Assembly: GCA_002305715.1 (NCBI GenBank)
Contig: DBQD01000019.1
Span: 1-38,836 of the forward strand
DNA length: 38,836 nucleotides
From: Proteiniphilum sp. UBA1403
GTDB taxonomy: Bacteria > Bacteroidota > Bacteroidia > Bacteroidales > Dysgonomonadaceae
Reading direction: 5' to 3'
A model generated the notes under the pieces. That model saw only the letters and a list, made by a program, of their open reading frames with translations, ran no database searches and was not told the DNA's origin. Shown here in pieces: positions 1-9,792 of this stretch; the first letter of the stretch is position 1, and every line of letters begins with the position of its first letter. The position numbers and the translations under genes were made by a program.

Positions 1-4
1 AATC

Positions 5-19
5 TTTTGAGACAGCCCC
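5..19. mobile_element. Possible outer end of an insertion sequence lying left of the window
   Basis: The minus strand here reads GGGGCTGTCTCAAAA, running leftward out of the window. This resembles, from memory, terminal inverted repeats of some transposons common in Bacteroidota. It lies 26 bases beyond the response-regulator stop codon. Neither a transposase nor the partner repeat is visible, so this is only a candidate edge. A fragment of a transcription terminator is an alternative. Confidence 0.25.
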
Positions 20-45
20 TTTTTGTGAATAGAACTTTCCGCTTC

Positions 46-759
46 TTACTTTTCAGCGCTCTCATCTTCAGTGGGTACAATCAGTTTGTATCCCTTTCCG
101 TGGATGTTAATTATCTCAATGTTTGGTTCTGGTTTCAACAATTTACGCAGTTTTGTGATGTACACATCCATACTACGAGCATTGAAGTAAGTATCTTCTT
201 CCCATATCTGTTTCAATGCGTGATTACGTTCAAGAATGTCATTTGCATGTGAGCAAAGGAGTGACAACAATTCCGATTCCTTGGTTGTAAGCTTGGTTTG
301 CGTATCACCAATAACCAAAATTTGTTTCTGTGTGTCGAAAGACATTGTGCCAAAATTGTATACTTGCTGCTCTTTACTTTTCTTACCTTTCACACGACGA
401 ATGATTGCCTCAATGCGTAAAACCAATTCTTCCATACTGAAAGGTTTGGTGATGTAATCATCGGCCCCCGCTTTAAAACCTTCCAACACATCTTCTTTCA
501 TATTTTTCGCGGTAAGGAAAATCACCGGAATTTCCGTATTAATTGTTCTGATCTCCTTTACCAGCGTAACGCCATCTTTCTTAGGCATCATAACATCTAC
601 AATGCACAAGTCATATTTCGTTTTTACAAATCCTTTGAAACCGGCCTCTCCATCGGGAAACAGATCGGTATCAAACCCTTTTGCCTGGAGGTATTCTCTC
701 AGTAGCATGCCAAGATTTTCATCATCCTCGCATAAAAAAATTTTTAATTTCTCTTCCAT
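46..759 (-). CDS. rprY: OmpR-family response regulator, RprY-like
   Basis: This is a cytoplasmic phospho-switched transcription factor of 237 residues, the normal length for the OmpR/PhoB class. The N-terminal receiver domain (about 5-120) has the acidic pocket E11-D12-D13, phospho-acceptor D55 in IVDVMMP, the switch threonine T83 and the conserved lysine K105 in the ITKPF motif. The C-terminal winged helix (about 135-230) contains the recognition-helix motif RSMDVYITKLRKLL and ends in the usual GKGYKL hairpin. The start lies one base after the stop of the upstream histidine kinase gene, so the two are co-transcribed and surely partners. The similarity is to the RprX/RprY systems of Bacteroides. 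The regulon cannot be told from sequence. Confidence 0.9.
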   Translation of the reverse strand: MEEKLKIFLCEDDENLGMLLREYLQAKGFDTDLFPDGEAGFKGFVKTKYDLCIVDVMMPKKDGVTLVKEIRTINTEIPVIFLTAKNMKEDVLEGFKAGADDYITKPFSMEELVLRIEAIIRRVKGKKSKEQQVYNFGTMSFDTQKQILVIGDTQTKLTTKESELLSLLCSHANDILERNHALKQIWEEDTYFNARSMDVYITKLRKLLKPEPNIEIINIHGKGYKLIVPTEDESAEK

Positions 760-760
760 A

Positions 761-2317
761 TCATTTATCTTTTATTACGGGTAAACTAATTATAAATTTT
801 GTTCCTTTACCTAATTCGCTTTCGGCACGAATGGTGCCATTCACGTCAGTTACAATTTTCTTTACGTATGCTAAACCAAGGCCGAAGCCTTTTACATCAT
901 GCCGGTTACCTGTATGAACGCGGTAAAACCTTTCAAACACTTTTTTTGCATCCTCTTTTTTCATCCCGATACCGTTGTCTTCCATCGAAATAATGATTTT
1001 GTTTCCCTCATTTCGGGTACGAATCATTAACTCCGGCGCTACATCCATTTTCCTATATTTCAATGCATTGTCAAGAATGTTGAAAAGAACATTGGTGAAA
1101 TGCATTTCATCTACCTTAATGGTTGAGTTCTCAGCCTGTAGATCAATATCGAGGGTGCCACCCAATTTCTCGACTTTCAGTACGTGCGTGTTGGCAACAC
1201 TTACTACCAAGTCGTTCACATCCAATTCTTTCATCTTCAAAGTAGTCTTCTGTTTATCGAAGAGCGACATTTGAAGTACCTTTTCCACTTGAAAACTCAA
1301 TCGCTTTGTCTCATCGTAGATTACACCAGTGACATGCTTGAATACATCGGGTGATTTCAGAATTGACTCATCCTTGAGCATCTGGGAAGCGAGTGAGATC
1401 GTTGAGACGGGTGTTTTCAGTTCATGTGTCATGTTGTTGATGAAATCATTTTTCATCTCAGACAAACGCTTCTGTCGGAACAGCGATACCACCGTAAATA
1501 TAAACGTTATCAGCAAGATAAACGTAAATATAAGCGAAGGTATAAAAAAGGAAAGTTCACTGTACACATAATTCCTTTTCGTTGGAAAATAGGCTCTTAA
1601 TCTGTTCAATTTTGCTGGCGGATCATTTGGAAATAGAATTTGTGTATAGACAGCATCCCGGTATTTTGTGGAAAACCCGGGTGATGAATAAATCACCTTG
1701 TTGTTAAAGTCCACTATTTGAAAACTGAATGGCTCATTCAAACCGTTGTATGAGAGCTCATACCGAATATATTGTTCCACACGATTAAAATCGATGCGGT
1801 TCTCAATCGGTTCGCTACTTGCACGGTTCAGAATTTTTAAGATTACCTCATCCAGCAGCGCCCGTTCATGCAGATATCTTTTTGATAGTGATTGCTGCAT
1901 ATCATATTGTGTTTTGGAGATTGTACCGCCGACTCTGTTTGGCGATAGAAAAACCCTGTCACGTTGATCTCTTGGACGAAAGGACTGTTTCATGATATCC
2001 ATCGCTAATCGTGTCTCACTTCCATCGGGATTGGTAATTGCAGTGGTTGTTTGCTCACGGGTAATTTGTGTTCCCTGAGGTTGGGTGTACTGCGAATACC
2101 TGTTTTCCGATTCAATCATGTCCTGTTCCAGGTAATCTCGCGTCTGATCCTGCTCAAGGTCTCTCATCACATTATACAGACTTCGTGTTACCTGTTCATC
2201 GAACTGTTGTGAGCGGATGGCCATGCTTGTTCGCATATATCTTACCTGTAAAAACAGCAAAGCAAGAAATGCGGACAACATCACCAGGGCAAGCAACCAA
2301 ATTGTCGATTTTTTCAT
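761..2317 (-). CDS. rprX: Membrane sensor histidine kinase, RprX-like
   Basis: This 518-residue kinase has a first membrane segment at about 7-27, a periplasmic sensor region of about 225 residues with no recognisable PAS or Cache signature, a second membrane segment at about 255-280, and a cytoplasmic kinase core. The phospho-accepting histidine is H298 in the H-box MTHELKTPVS. The ATPase domain shows the N box (NVLFNILDNALKYRK), G1 (MEDNGIGM), F box (FERFYR) and G2 (GFGLGLAYVKKIV), so it looks catalytically complete. It is the first gene of a two-gene operon with the response regulator one base downstream. The periplasmic region carries a Gln/Thr-rich stretch (residues 78-95), typical of a flexible linker. 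The signal sensed is unknown. Confidence 0.9.
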   Translation of the reverse strand: MKKSTIWLLALVMLSAFLALLFLQVRYMRTSMAIRSQQFDEQVTRSLYNVMRDLEQDQTRDYLEQDMIESENRYSQYTQPQGTQITREQTTTAITNPDGSETRLAMDIMKQSFRPRDQRDRVFLSPNRVGGTISKTQYDMQQSLSKRYLHERALLDEVILKILNRASSEPIENRIDFNRVEQYIRYELSYNGLNEPFSFQIVDFNNKVIYSSPGFSTKYRDAVYTQILFPNDPPAKLNRLRAYFPTKRNYVYSELSFFIPSLIFTFILLITFIFTVVSLFRQKRLSEMKNDFINNMTHELKTPVSTISLASQMLKDESILKSPDVFKHVTGVIYDETKRLSFQVEKVLQMSLFDKQKTTLKMKELDVNDLVVSVANTHVLKVEKLGGTLDIDLQAENSTIKVDEMHFTNVLFNILDNALKYRKMDVAPELMIRTRNEGNKIIISMEDNGIGMKKEDAKKVFERFYRVHTGNRHDVKGFGLGLAYVKKIVTDVNGTIRAESELGKGTKFIISLPVIKDK

Positions 2318-2352
2318 CTTACTTACTCCTTTTTACGTTCAATTTTGTATTT

Positions 2353-2384
2353 CAAAGATCGTTTGTTGCTTTTAATTTAACAAA
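2353..2384 (-). promoter_or_regulatory. Promoter for the rprXY operon
   Basis: On the minus strand TTTG (2381-2384) is followed after exactly 20 bases by GATCTTTG (2353-2360). This fits the Bacteroidota consensus TTTG-N19/20-TAnnTTTG with one mismatch. It ends 35 bases ahead of the kinase start codon. The rest of the 243-base gap up to the end of sprA is AT-rich with no clear gene or strong hairpin. Confidence 0.5.
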
Positions 2385-2560
2385 TAAACGACTTTTTTGT
2401 TTAACATATCCTCTTAAAATTAAAAAAAAGCGTAAAAAAACAGTACACTCTTCAATAATTAAGATAAATTAAGCATTGGAGGGTGTTGTTGGGTAATATT
2501 TAGAATATAACCGACTCCATCAACTATTCTTTTAACAAGTCACCACTTTTTGCAGTGTTG

Positions 2561-5500
2561 TTATTGGTTTAGGTTAAACCGCAAACTTATTCCTGCACTT
2601 GTGTTGGCTGTAGCATAGCTTCCGGATGAGACAAAAGGCCTATTAAGGACCTTATCATAGAACGCTCGCAAGGTTGTTGTACTGCTCAAAGCATAATCTG
2701 CCGCAATACGGATGGATGTGGTTTGTATTCCACCGATAGCCTGTGTGAAACCGCTTTCAATCTTTCGGATCAGTGAACGGGTAACTTTGTGTGAAATATC
2801 CAATTTTAGGTTTAGGTAATTGTTGAATTGAGTGCTAGAACCCTCTGTTAGGGTGTTGCTCAGTCCTTGTGAATTGAGACGACTCCTTCGTGAAGCATTG
2901 TTGCTCATTGAACTAATGCCGAGAATACGATCGAAGTGAGCAATACGATAACCCAGTCCCACTACCATATCATTATCGCTTGTCTCCACAATCTGTACCG
3001 ACGAAAGATTCAGGTTCACTGTCCTTGTGCGATTAATTCGAACACCCAAATCTAGATCGTTTAGAAACATACTTCTCATTTCGATGAGTGGATTGAAACT
3101 TTCCACAATACTTACCGATGAGATATCGAAAGGCGAAGATGGGATCGGAGCACCAGAAGTGGCATCGCGAATAAAGCCCAACATATCGTCATCACCTGCA
3201 GGTACCCAACTCAAAAAGGAACCAAAAGATCCTATTCTATATTGCGATACATATTGATGGTTTATCGTAAGTGATCGTAAGTGCAATTGCAACGATGGAA
3301 ATGCCGATGTAAGACTGTAATTAACGTTCCAGTTTGGCAATATTGAAGAAAATGCCGGAAAAATGTCTAGTCCTATCTTGGTAGGATCCTTACCCATATA
3401 TGCTGCCAAGAAAGCAGGAATCAACACATTGGCCGAATTGCGATGTACATCCCCCACGCTTGTATCAAAAGGTTTTCCTGAAAGGCTACTCTCTGTAAGA
3501 AAGCCTTTGGACGGATAACTGGTCGTTACATATTTTGCACGTACCCTATTGGCCAACTCTTCCCGATAACTCTGCAATTTACTGAATGCCGCAGACCGAT
3601 AGTTGTTTTCTGCGGTGCCATGTTCAAAAGCCGAAGCAGTTGAAACAATGCTCATGGCAAAACTACCACCTCCAGTTGTGGGCATTCCGTCGAACATGAA
3701 CTGCATTTCAGTCCGTCTATTCTGTTCATGCAATGCATGTAGATTGATGCTTAGGCCCGGAATCAGGTCAATGCTGGCATCAAGTCGTTTACTCTGTGTA
3801 CGGTTAAAAATTGCCGGTCGTATGTTCTCCTCGTTAATCACCAATAGATTATTGTTCAAGCTTTTTCGCACGAACTGCTCACCACCTTCCAAGCCAAAAG
3901 CAAAAGTCAGTCCAGGTTGAAGTGCTGTCCCGCTTCGCTTTTGCCCGAAGAAATCCCCAATTATGGGGTTGTACCCTGGAAGATCGGTCCGCATTTTGTA
4001 TCCCATTTGAAAATTTATCTGTCTCACCATTGTTGCCAAGTGTATAATAATTTGTGTCACACCGTCCATACTCTTTCCGAATCCGGGACTATTATTCCGC
4101 TGTCTGTTTCCTGAGCTACTTCCAGAGCGGTTGTTTGCTTGTCTCAGAAAATCAAACTTGTTGTAAAGTGTATTCAAGTTAAACCGACTCTGCAACGAGT
4201 AGGATAGATCATTTTGCAAGAAGTTCCCTATATTTACCTGTTCAACCAAGGCACCCCGCTCCCAACGATATCCAGCGTTGTAGGCTGCACTACCGGTAAT
4301 CCAGTTCAGTGCCTCAATTTGCATAAAGGGTAGTGTGTAGGTAATGTCGGTAGTTTGTATATATCGAAGCGGTTCACCCAGATCACGAATACTTTGCATC
4401 ACTGTATCTTTCCACACCTCATAGTCACTTCGGTTAATTTCCCTGTTCACCTGCAGGTAGGGCTCCTCTATTTCTGCCACCGTCCCGCTTCGAAACGAAG
4501 CGTACAGGTTTCTTGTCACATCCCAAGTAAGAGAAAAATCTCTGTCCCAATAAAAATCGCTGCTGAATGAGAGATAGGTATCTTGATTGCGCAACTTCGT
4601 CTCCTGATAGTGCCTTGTAATATGGTTGCTTATCCTGATATTACTTGGTAGGAATTTGAATTGAAGTTTACCCCATGGTTTCAAGTTCGGGCTGTAATTG
4701 TAATTCGCCTGAAGCTTGAAGTCTTTGACCGATGTATACTCTGTATCTGGTCTGCGATGTGTTTCTTCGTTTCTTGAAAAGCCGAAGACGAAGTTAGTTG
4801 GGTCGTACGGCATGGGAATTTTACTCTTTAAATCTACCTTTACATTATGTAGTGTCAGGCTTTGCATGCTACTGTGTGTGTGAGAAATATTTTTCAACGA
4901 GTCGCGCATCGCCCTGTTGACGCTATTTTTCAATGTTTCCTTCAACAGGATATCCTGGTTGAACGGATCATAGAGTGGGGAAGAGGATTCGTTCGACCAG
5001 ACATAGTTAAGCGGAGCAATTATCTTTACTTTTCGAGGTAGAAATCGTCCCAGCTCTAGGTTTAGGGTGAAATGTTGTGCATAGTAATCATCGTTTCGTC
5101 GTTGCTGCAAACGATGGTCGATCGCTCCAAACCCGGCTGTTTCCGTACGTCCCGAGTAATGAATCACCCCCAAATCAGAGAGTGTTAGGTTCACATCACC
5201 TTGGGCAGCCCAGCCACTTTTTTCATCGAACTCACTCAATCTCATCTCGTTCACCCATATTTCTCCCGATCGCTCATCTCGACTATTATTCCGTATACCG
5301 ATCATCAGCACCTTCACCTCTGCCAACGAAGGATTTCCCACTATCCGTATCCTGTTATCCGGCTTCTCTGGATCGTTTTGCGTGAATGGTTTAAAGATGT
5401 CGATACTTTTTCCGGAGGATTGATAAGTATTGCGACTGATTTTCAATTTTGTGAACAGATCCAATGAGAAGTCGAACATATTTTCCATTGGCCAAACTGC

Positions 5501-8500
5501 CATCTGTCCCGCTGCAGTATGACTACTATATTGTCCCGGCTGGGTAATACGCAATGGAATCTCATATTCGTAGTAGTTATTCCGGTAGTCTGATCCCAGA
5601 CGTAGAAAGATCGAAAGCTCCCCATCCTGCAACATGTTCGCATCATCCTGCAGAGCTTCTGCATGAACAAACATTTGCAAACGCTTGTAGCGACGCAGAT
5701 CGTGTAGGCTATTTTTATACACCGCACGCGCATCACCCGGGTCTAAGCTGTTTACTTTCAAGGAAAGCGACTGCTCGTTCTCCTGTCGCAATTGCGGCTG
5801 TCCCGGATCCAGAATACGCGTCACACCCGGTGGCAGAAGGTAGTTTACTGGTGTGCGACTGCCATTCTCTTCAATGTTCACCGCTGAAATCTCTAGGCTT
5901 CCATTCCCTGCAATTGCTCCACCGGTCATCAAATCGTTGTTATAGCTTCGCCATTCGCTCCGCACTAGCTCCAGTGTCGCAAACCGTAGGAACGTCGCTT
6001 CCTCGAAGCCGGTCAGGAACATGCGCATAAAGCGGATGTTGTTAAATCCCTGTATATTGCCCACGCGACTTTGGTATTCCCTGATTGGTATTCTGAACTG
6101 ATACCAAGTTACACGACTATCTTTCCCGTTGCGCAACCGCACACTCACTTCCCGTTTATCGGTGATGAAGTTAGAGCCCACCACCAGATCTTCCGGACGT
6201 AGTGATACCTTGTACTGGTAATATGCTTCATTCCCGTTCATGGTATTATCATTGTCAATATCCTCCACGTCCGGCGTCGTGCGTGCCGCACTGTGATAGG
6301 GGTCATTCTCTTTTGGTGCCAGCGAGTTACCCTCTGTGTTATTGTAATATTTGTAGCGTTCCAGGATACTCAACTGCAGCTTGTCCTGTTCCTCCCCCCG
6401 GTAATGCCTGAAGCTGTCACCTGCCGGATCATTAAGTGGCGAATGGGCATCTTCCTCCATTCGCGATAGTGTTTCACCCGATAGTCTCAATTTCAGTTCA
6501 TTTAAATAGTTCGCATACGTCGGAAACCGCTTCTCCTCCTCACTGCTCAACCCGTTCAGTCCCACATCCTGCAGACGCCTCGACTCCATACCCAGTGAGT
6601 TGTCGAAGCCATAGACAGTGGATTGTCGCTTGGGATATTTCCCCCATACAGAAGTTCCCACAGCAGTCGTATCCTCATTCACCGGCAAACCATTCTCAAA
6701 AAACTTCATTCCATCTTTCAGGATATCCTCTGAAATCTCACCCAAATTAAAATAGAGATCACCTCCTTTTGCTGAGTTCAACGTATCGTTCACAAAGGGA
6801 TCCATCAGCCAGAACTCAATATATTCAATGTTGGCCGCCTCAAAATCGCGGATGTCCAACCGACGTGTAATGCCGCCCCAGCGCTTCCTAGGATTACGAA
6901 GTAAACCATTGCCGTCGACATCGGTATCGAGGTTGTAGGGTCCTCTTTCATTTGGATAGTAAGAAAGATTCAACACCGGCAGGGTGGTCGGCTGACCGTA
7001 TATTGCATCCCTATTGGGAAAGATCTCTCGTTCGTAAACCTCACGTACCCTGTGATCCGACAGCTGTTCCGTATCATTCCGGATATATGCTGGTGTAAGG
7101 TTGGAGTTTTTTCGTGTGAAAATACCGTCTATGTAAAACCAGGCTAGGTGTGCCCTGTTCTTTCCATACTCAATGTTGTTGGATAGTGAGGCCTCCGGAA
7201 AAAGCGCTGAGGCAGAGTTGTTATAAGGCGTTGATGCGAGTGACCATGCATAGGGAGTACGCAAGTCGATGGATGAGGTTGAAGATTCAAAATCATCGAT
7301 ATAGGAATACCCTCCGGTATATTTGTTCTTGTAATGTCCTGGTAACAATTGTGCAAAATCAAGATTCACCGTCAACTCCGAAGGCGCTGTCGCCTCCACA
7401 AACGGAAGCATGTCGAGGAGGTTGGTGAGGAGATGCAACTGCTTCTTAAAGTCCATGTGCGTCCCCCACAACGTATTTTTGGCCGACTCATCTCCAAACG
7501 CCGCCTTCATGGTGAGCGGCTTTTCATAGTAATGCATCAGTGTGGCATTCATTGAAAGATACTTCGAGAAAGCGTACTGTAAGTCAATTCCCATCAATGT
7601 CTTCCGTTGCATCTGCGTCAGCAGCTGACTCTCGAGCGTCACGCTCACCGGCGTTCCTGCCGATAATATAGCCTGATTGATGATCTTCACCGTGCCGGAT
7701 AGATAGTCCACCGTATAATCGATGCCCTCAGTCAGTGGCATACCTGCAGCAGTCACCCTCACCGATCCCCGCGCCACATTCATCGCATTGAGGTTAATCT
7801 CCGATCCCGAGGAGCCTCTGTATTCTCCGCTGATACGAAACTTGTTCTTCTCTGGAAGCTGCCGTGCAACTGTCAGTGTGGAGTCATACAATTCCTGGTA
7901 TACATACTTCTCCGCAATCAGGTCGTTCCCGATCATCTTGCGCAGGTAGGACCCAAACGGCTCTACAACCGGAAAGATAATCAACCCATTCTCTGGATCC
8001 ACCGTATAGCCCTCCAGGAAGTCGAAGTTACCATCTGGAGAAGGGTCATTCCGACTATTTAGCCGATCGAGGTGCAGCAACTGCAGCAGCAACTTGTCTC
8101 GTAGACCACTTTCAGGAAGGAAATTCAGATAAACCCCGGCCGTATCACTTTGCCAGGTAACTTGCAACCGGAACAAATCGCGTTGTACATTATAGGCCCC
8201 ATGTCCCATGGAGTAGATGTTTTTCATCATTAGATCCCATGTATGCGACTTTGGCGAAAGCGACACCGGCTTAAGGAGTTTCAAGAAAAGGGCTCTATTG
8301 CTGTTGTTATCCGTTTTACCGGAGTTGCCGTTACCGTTGTTATCGTTACCATCGTTGCCGCTGTCACTGCTATTGCCTGAGCCTTCACCACTTACATCCG
8401 TTGAAAATTCACCCACCTGAAATACCTCTCCCCTAAATGTATACTCATACGCTACTGCCAGCACCTCATCCGGATGCAGGGGCATATTAAGGGAAATGTA

Positions 8501-9721
8501 TCCCAGTTGAGGTTGGAAGGTGTACTCCGAAGGAGCAAGCAGACGTGCATTCTCCAATTTCTCGTAGTCCACTCCCTCAATCACGCTGCTAGGTAGAACA
8601 TGTACCACCTCATCTGGTACCCTCGCTCCGGACCAGATACTTGTTAGTTGTTCATACAATGAGTTTGCTCTATTGTAAGGTATCTCCACTGAACCTTGCG
8701 GCATCCACTCCGTATGATGAATATGCTTCCACTCCCCCAGATCTGCAAATGCCACTATGTTCCTCGCCTGTGCATAATCCCCTCGTTTGTTTGTGACCCA
8801 CACCTCTATTTTTGTGATTGAGACCGCCGACTGGATATAGGGTGCCTTTTCCAGTGCATCATCGTATTTTTCACGAAACCAATACCCTAAAAAGAAGTGC
8901 TTATTCTCCTCATACTGATCTGCCGAAAACTCATAGGGTATTGTCTGCACTCCACCGCGTGTGTTGATGGTCTGCGACTCCGACTGTTGTTGTGAAAAGA
9001 GGCTGTTTATGCGAAGTTTTCCAAACTGCAGCTCCGACTTAATTCCAAACAGCGCATTTCCTGCCTGAATAAGTGAGTTTTTGGTTTGCATACTCACATT
9101 CCCCGCCTCTATACGTTGAATAATCTCATCTTCGTTTCCCTGATAAGCCAACTTCAGTTGTTTACTTTGAAAGTCGAAAGAAGCCTCCGTGTCGTAATGA
9201 ATGTCGAAGTCAATTTTGTCACCTACCTTCGCATTCACATTGAGTTGAATCTGTTGGTCGAAGTCGAACATACTTCTTTTTCGTGCCCGTTGTGGTAGCG
9301 TTGGGTTATCAGTCACATTTCTGTTCATCCCTGCTGATATCTCCACCGAACCTTGCGTGGTGAGTCGCAAACCACCTATTCCAAATGGATTGCTTGATCG
9401 ATTATTTTTCTTTCGTAATTGAGCAGGGAGAGTAGGCTTTACAAGAGGTTGCAGTGTTGTTTGCAATGTATCAGCCCCCAGTGCGTTACGTTTCCTGAAA
9501 TAATCAGTCTGTCCCTTTCGCAGCCTATATTCCATATATTCCCGCGGAGACATGGAGTAGGGGGTCCCCACCACAATTTCACCAATTTTATCTTCAAAGA
9601 TGTAGCTGTCAGAAAGATAATCATAGCGCACCTCAGTCCGTATACCCAGTCTGTTCGATTGGGCATGCATTACCTCTGTCCCGTTCATCCCGAACGAGAG
9701 AAAGAGCAGTAATATGTACAT
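2561..9721 (-). CDS. sprA: SprA, outer-membrane translocon of the type IX secretion system
   Basis: SprA (Sov in Porphyromonas) forms the very large single-chain beta-barrel through which type IX secretion substrates cross the outer membrane. The protein is 2386 residues, the expected size. It has a hydrophobic N-terminus (about 1-20) ending at an AQS-type cleavage site, and family blocks such as NPFGIGGLRLTTQGSVE near residue 112 and YTGGYSYIDDFESS near 800. The C-terminus is rich in alternating strands and ends in LRFNLNQ, as expected for a barrel. Residues about 442-477 are a Gly/Asn/Asp/Ser low-complexity run. The start used is the only ATG-type choice; the next in-frame stop upstream leaves no other standard start. 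It sits 71 bases after ruvA, in the same direction, and no promoter was seen in that gap, so the two may be co-transcribed. Confidence 0.95.
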   Translation of the reverse strand: MYILLLFLSFGMNGTEVMHAQSNRLGIRTEVRYDYLSDSYIFEDKIGEIVVGTPYSMSPREYMEYRLRKGQTDYFRKRNALGADTLQTTLQPLVKPTLPAQLRKKNNRSSNPFGIGGLRLTTQGSVEISAGMNRNVTDNPTLPQRARKRSMFDFDQQIQLNVNAKVGDKIDFDIHYDTEASFDFQSKQLKLAYQGNEDEIIQRIEAGNVSMQTKNSLIQAGNALFGIKSELQFGKLRINSLFSQQQSESQTINTRGGVQTIPYEFSADQYEENKHFFLGYWFREKYDDALEKAPYIQSAVSITKIEVWVTNKRGDYAQARNIVAFADLGEWKHIHHTEWMPQGSVEIPYNRANSLYEQLTSIWSGARVPDEVVHVLPSSVIEGVDYEKLENARLLAPSEYTFQPQLGYISLNMPLHPDEVLAVAYEYTFRGEVFQVGEFSTDVSGEGSGNSSDSGNDGNDNNGNGNSGKTDNNSNRALFLKLLKPVSLSPKSHTWDLMMKNIYSMGHGAYNVQRDLFRLQVTWQSDTAGVYLNFLPESGLRDKLLLQLLHLDRLNSRNDPSPDGNFDFLEGYTVDPENGLIIFPVVEPFGSYLRKMIGNDLIAEKYVYQELYDSTLTVARQLPEKNKFRISGEYRGSSGSEINLNAMNVARGSVRVTAAGMPLTEGIDYTVDYLSGTVKIINQAILSAGTPVSVTLESQLLTQMQRKTLMGIDLQYAFSKYLSMNATLMHYYEKPLTMKAAFGDESAKNTLWGTHMDFKKQLHLLTNLLDMLPFVEATAPSELTVNLDFAQLLPGHYKNKYTGGYSYIDDFESSTSSIDLRTPYAWSLASTPYNNSASALFPEASLSNNIEYGKNRAHLAWFYIDGIFTRKNSNLTPAYIRNDTEQLSDHRVREVYEREIFPNRDAIYGQPTTLPVLNLSYYPNERGPYNLDTDVDGNGLLRNPRKRWGGITRRLDIRDFEAANIEYIEFWLMDPFVNDTLNSAKGGDLYFNLGEISEDILKDGMKFFENGLPVNEDTTAVGTSVWGKYPKRQSTVYGFDNSLGMESRRLQDVGLNGLSSEEEKRFPTYANYLNELKLRLSGETLSRMEEDAHSPLNDPAGDSFRHYRGEEQDKLQLSILERYKYYNNTEGNSLAPKENDPYHSAARTTPDVEDIDNDNTMNGNEAYYQYKVSLRPEDLVVGSNFITDKREVSVRLRNGKDSRVTWYQFRIPIREYQSRVGNIQGFNNIRFMRMFLTGFEEATFLRFATLELVRSEWRSYNNDLMTGGAIAGNGSLEISAVNIEENGSRTPVNYLLPPGVTRILDPGQPQLRQENEQSLSLKVNSLDPGDARAVYKNSLHDLRRYKRLQMFVHAEALQDDANMLQDGELSIFLRLGSDYRNNYYEYEIPLRITQPGQYSSHTAAGQMAVWPMENMFDFSLDLFTKLKISRNTYQSSGKSIDIFKPFTQNDPEKPDNRIRIVGNPSLAEVKVLMIGIRNNSRDERSGEIWVNEMRLSEFDEKSGWAAQGDVNLTLSDLGVIHYSGRTETAGFGAIDHRLQQRRNDDYYAQHFTLNLELGRFLPRKVKIIAPLNYVWSNESSSPLYDPFNQDILLKETLKNSVNRAMRDSLKNISHTHSSMQSLTLHNVKVDLKSKIPMPYDPTNFVFGFSRNEETHRRPDTEYTSVKDFKLQANYNYSPNLKPWGKLQFKFLPSNIRISNHITRHYQETKLRNQDTYLSFSSDFYWDRDFSLTWDVTRNLYASFRSGTVAEIEEPYLQVNREINRSDYEVWKDTVMQSIRDLGEPLRYIQTTDITYTLPFMQIEALNWITGSAAYNAGYRWERGALVEQVNIGNFLQNDLSYSLQSRFNLNTLYNKFDFLRQANNRSGSSSGNRQRNNSPGFGKSMDGVTQIIIHLATMVRQINFQMGYKMRTDLPGYNPIIGDFFGQKRSGTALQPGLTFAFGLEGGEQFVRKSLNNNLLVINEENIRPAIFNRTQSKRLDASIDLIPGLSINLHALHEQNRRTEMQFMFDGMPTTGGGSFAMSIVSTASAFEHGTAENNYRSAAFSKLQSYREELANRVRAKYVTTSYPSKGFLTESSLSGKPFDTSVGDVHRNSANVLIPAFLAAYMGKDPTKIGLDIFPAFSSILPNWNVNYSLTSAFPSLQLHLRSLTINHQYVSQYRIGSFGSFLSWVPAGDDDMLGFIRDATSGAPIPSSPFDISSVSIVESFNPLIEMRSMFLNDLDLGVRINRTRTVNLNLSSVQIVETSDNDMVVGLGYRIAHFDRILGISSMSNNASRRSRLNSQGLSNTLTEGSSTQFNNYLNLKLDISHKVTRSLIRKIESGFTQAIGGIQTTSIRIAADYALSSTTTLRAFYDKVLNRPFVSSGSYATANTSAGISLRFNLNQ

Positions 9722-9769
9722 GAATCTTTTCAGAGAAACAACAGCTATACGATTTTAACCTTTAAACTC

Positions 9770-9783
9770 GTATTACGTAATCA
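9770..9783. repeat. Copy 1 of a 14-base palindrome-cored repeat flanking ruvA
   Basis: GTATTACGTAATCA contains the perfect 10-base palindrome ATTACGTAAT. The exact reverse complement of the 14-mer is found at 10449-10462, on the other side of ruvA. This copy lies 10 bases past the ruvA stop and ahead of sprA. It could be a binding site for a dimeric regulator; no function is known. Confidence 0.4.
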
Positions 9784-9792
9784 GTCCGCTGT

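Noticed and set aside
5554..6030. Long plus-strand open frames inside sprA
   Set aside because: They are antisense shadows of the SprA coding frame, with no promoter and no recognisable protein features.
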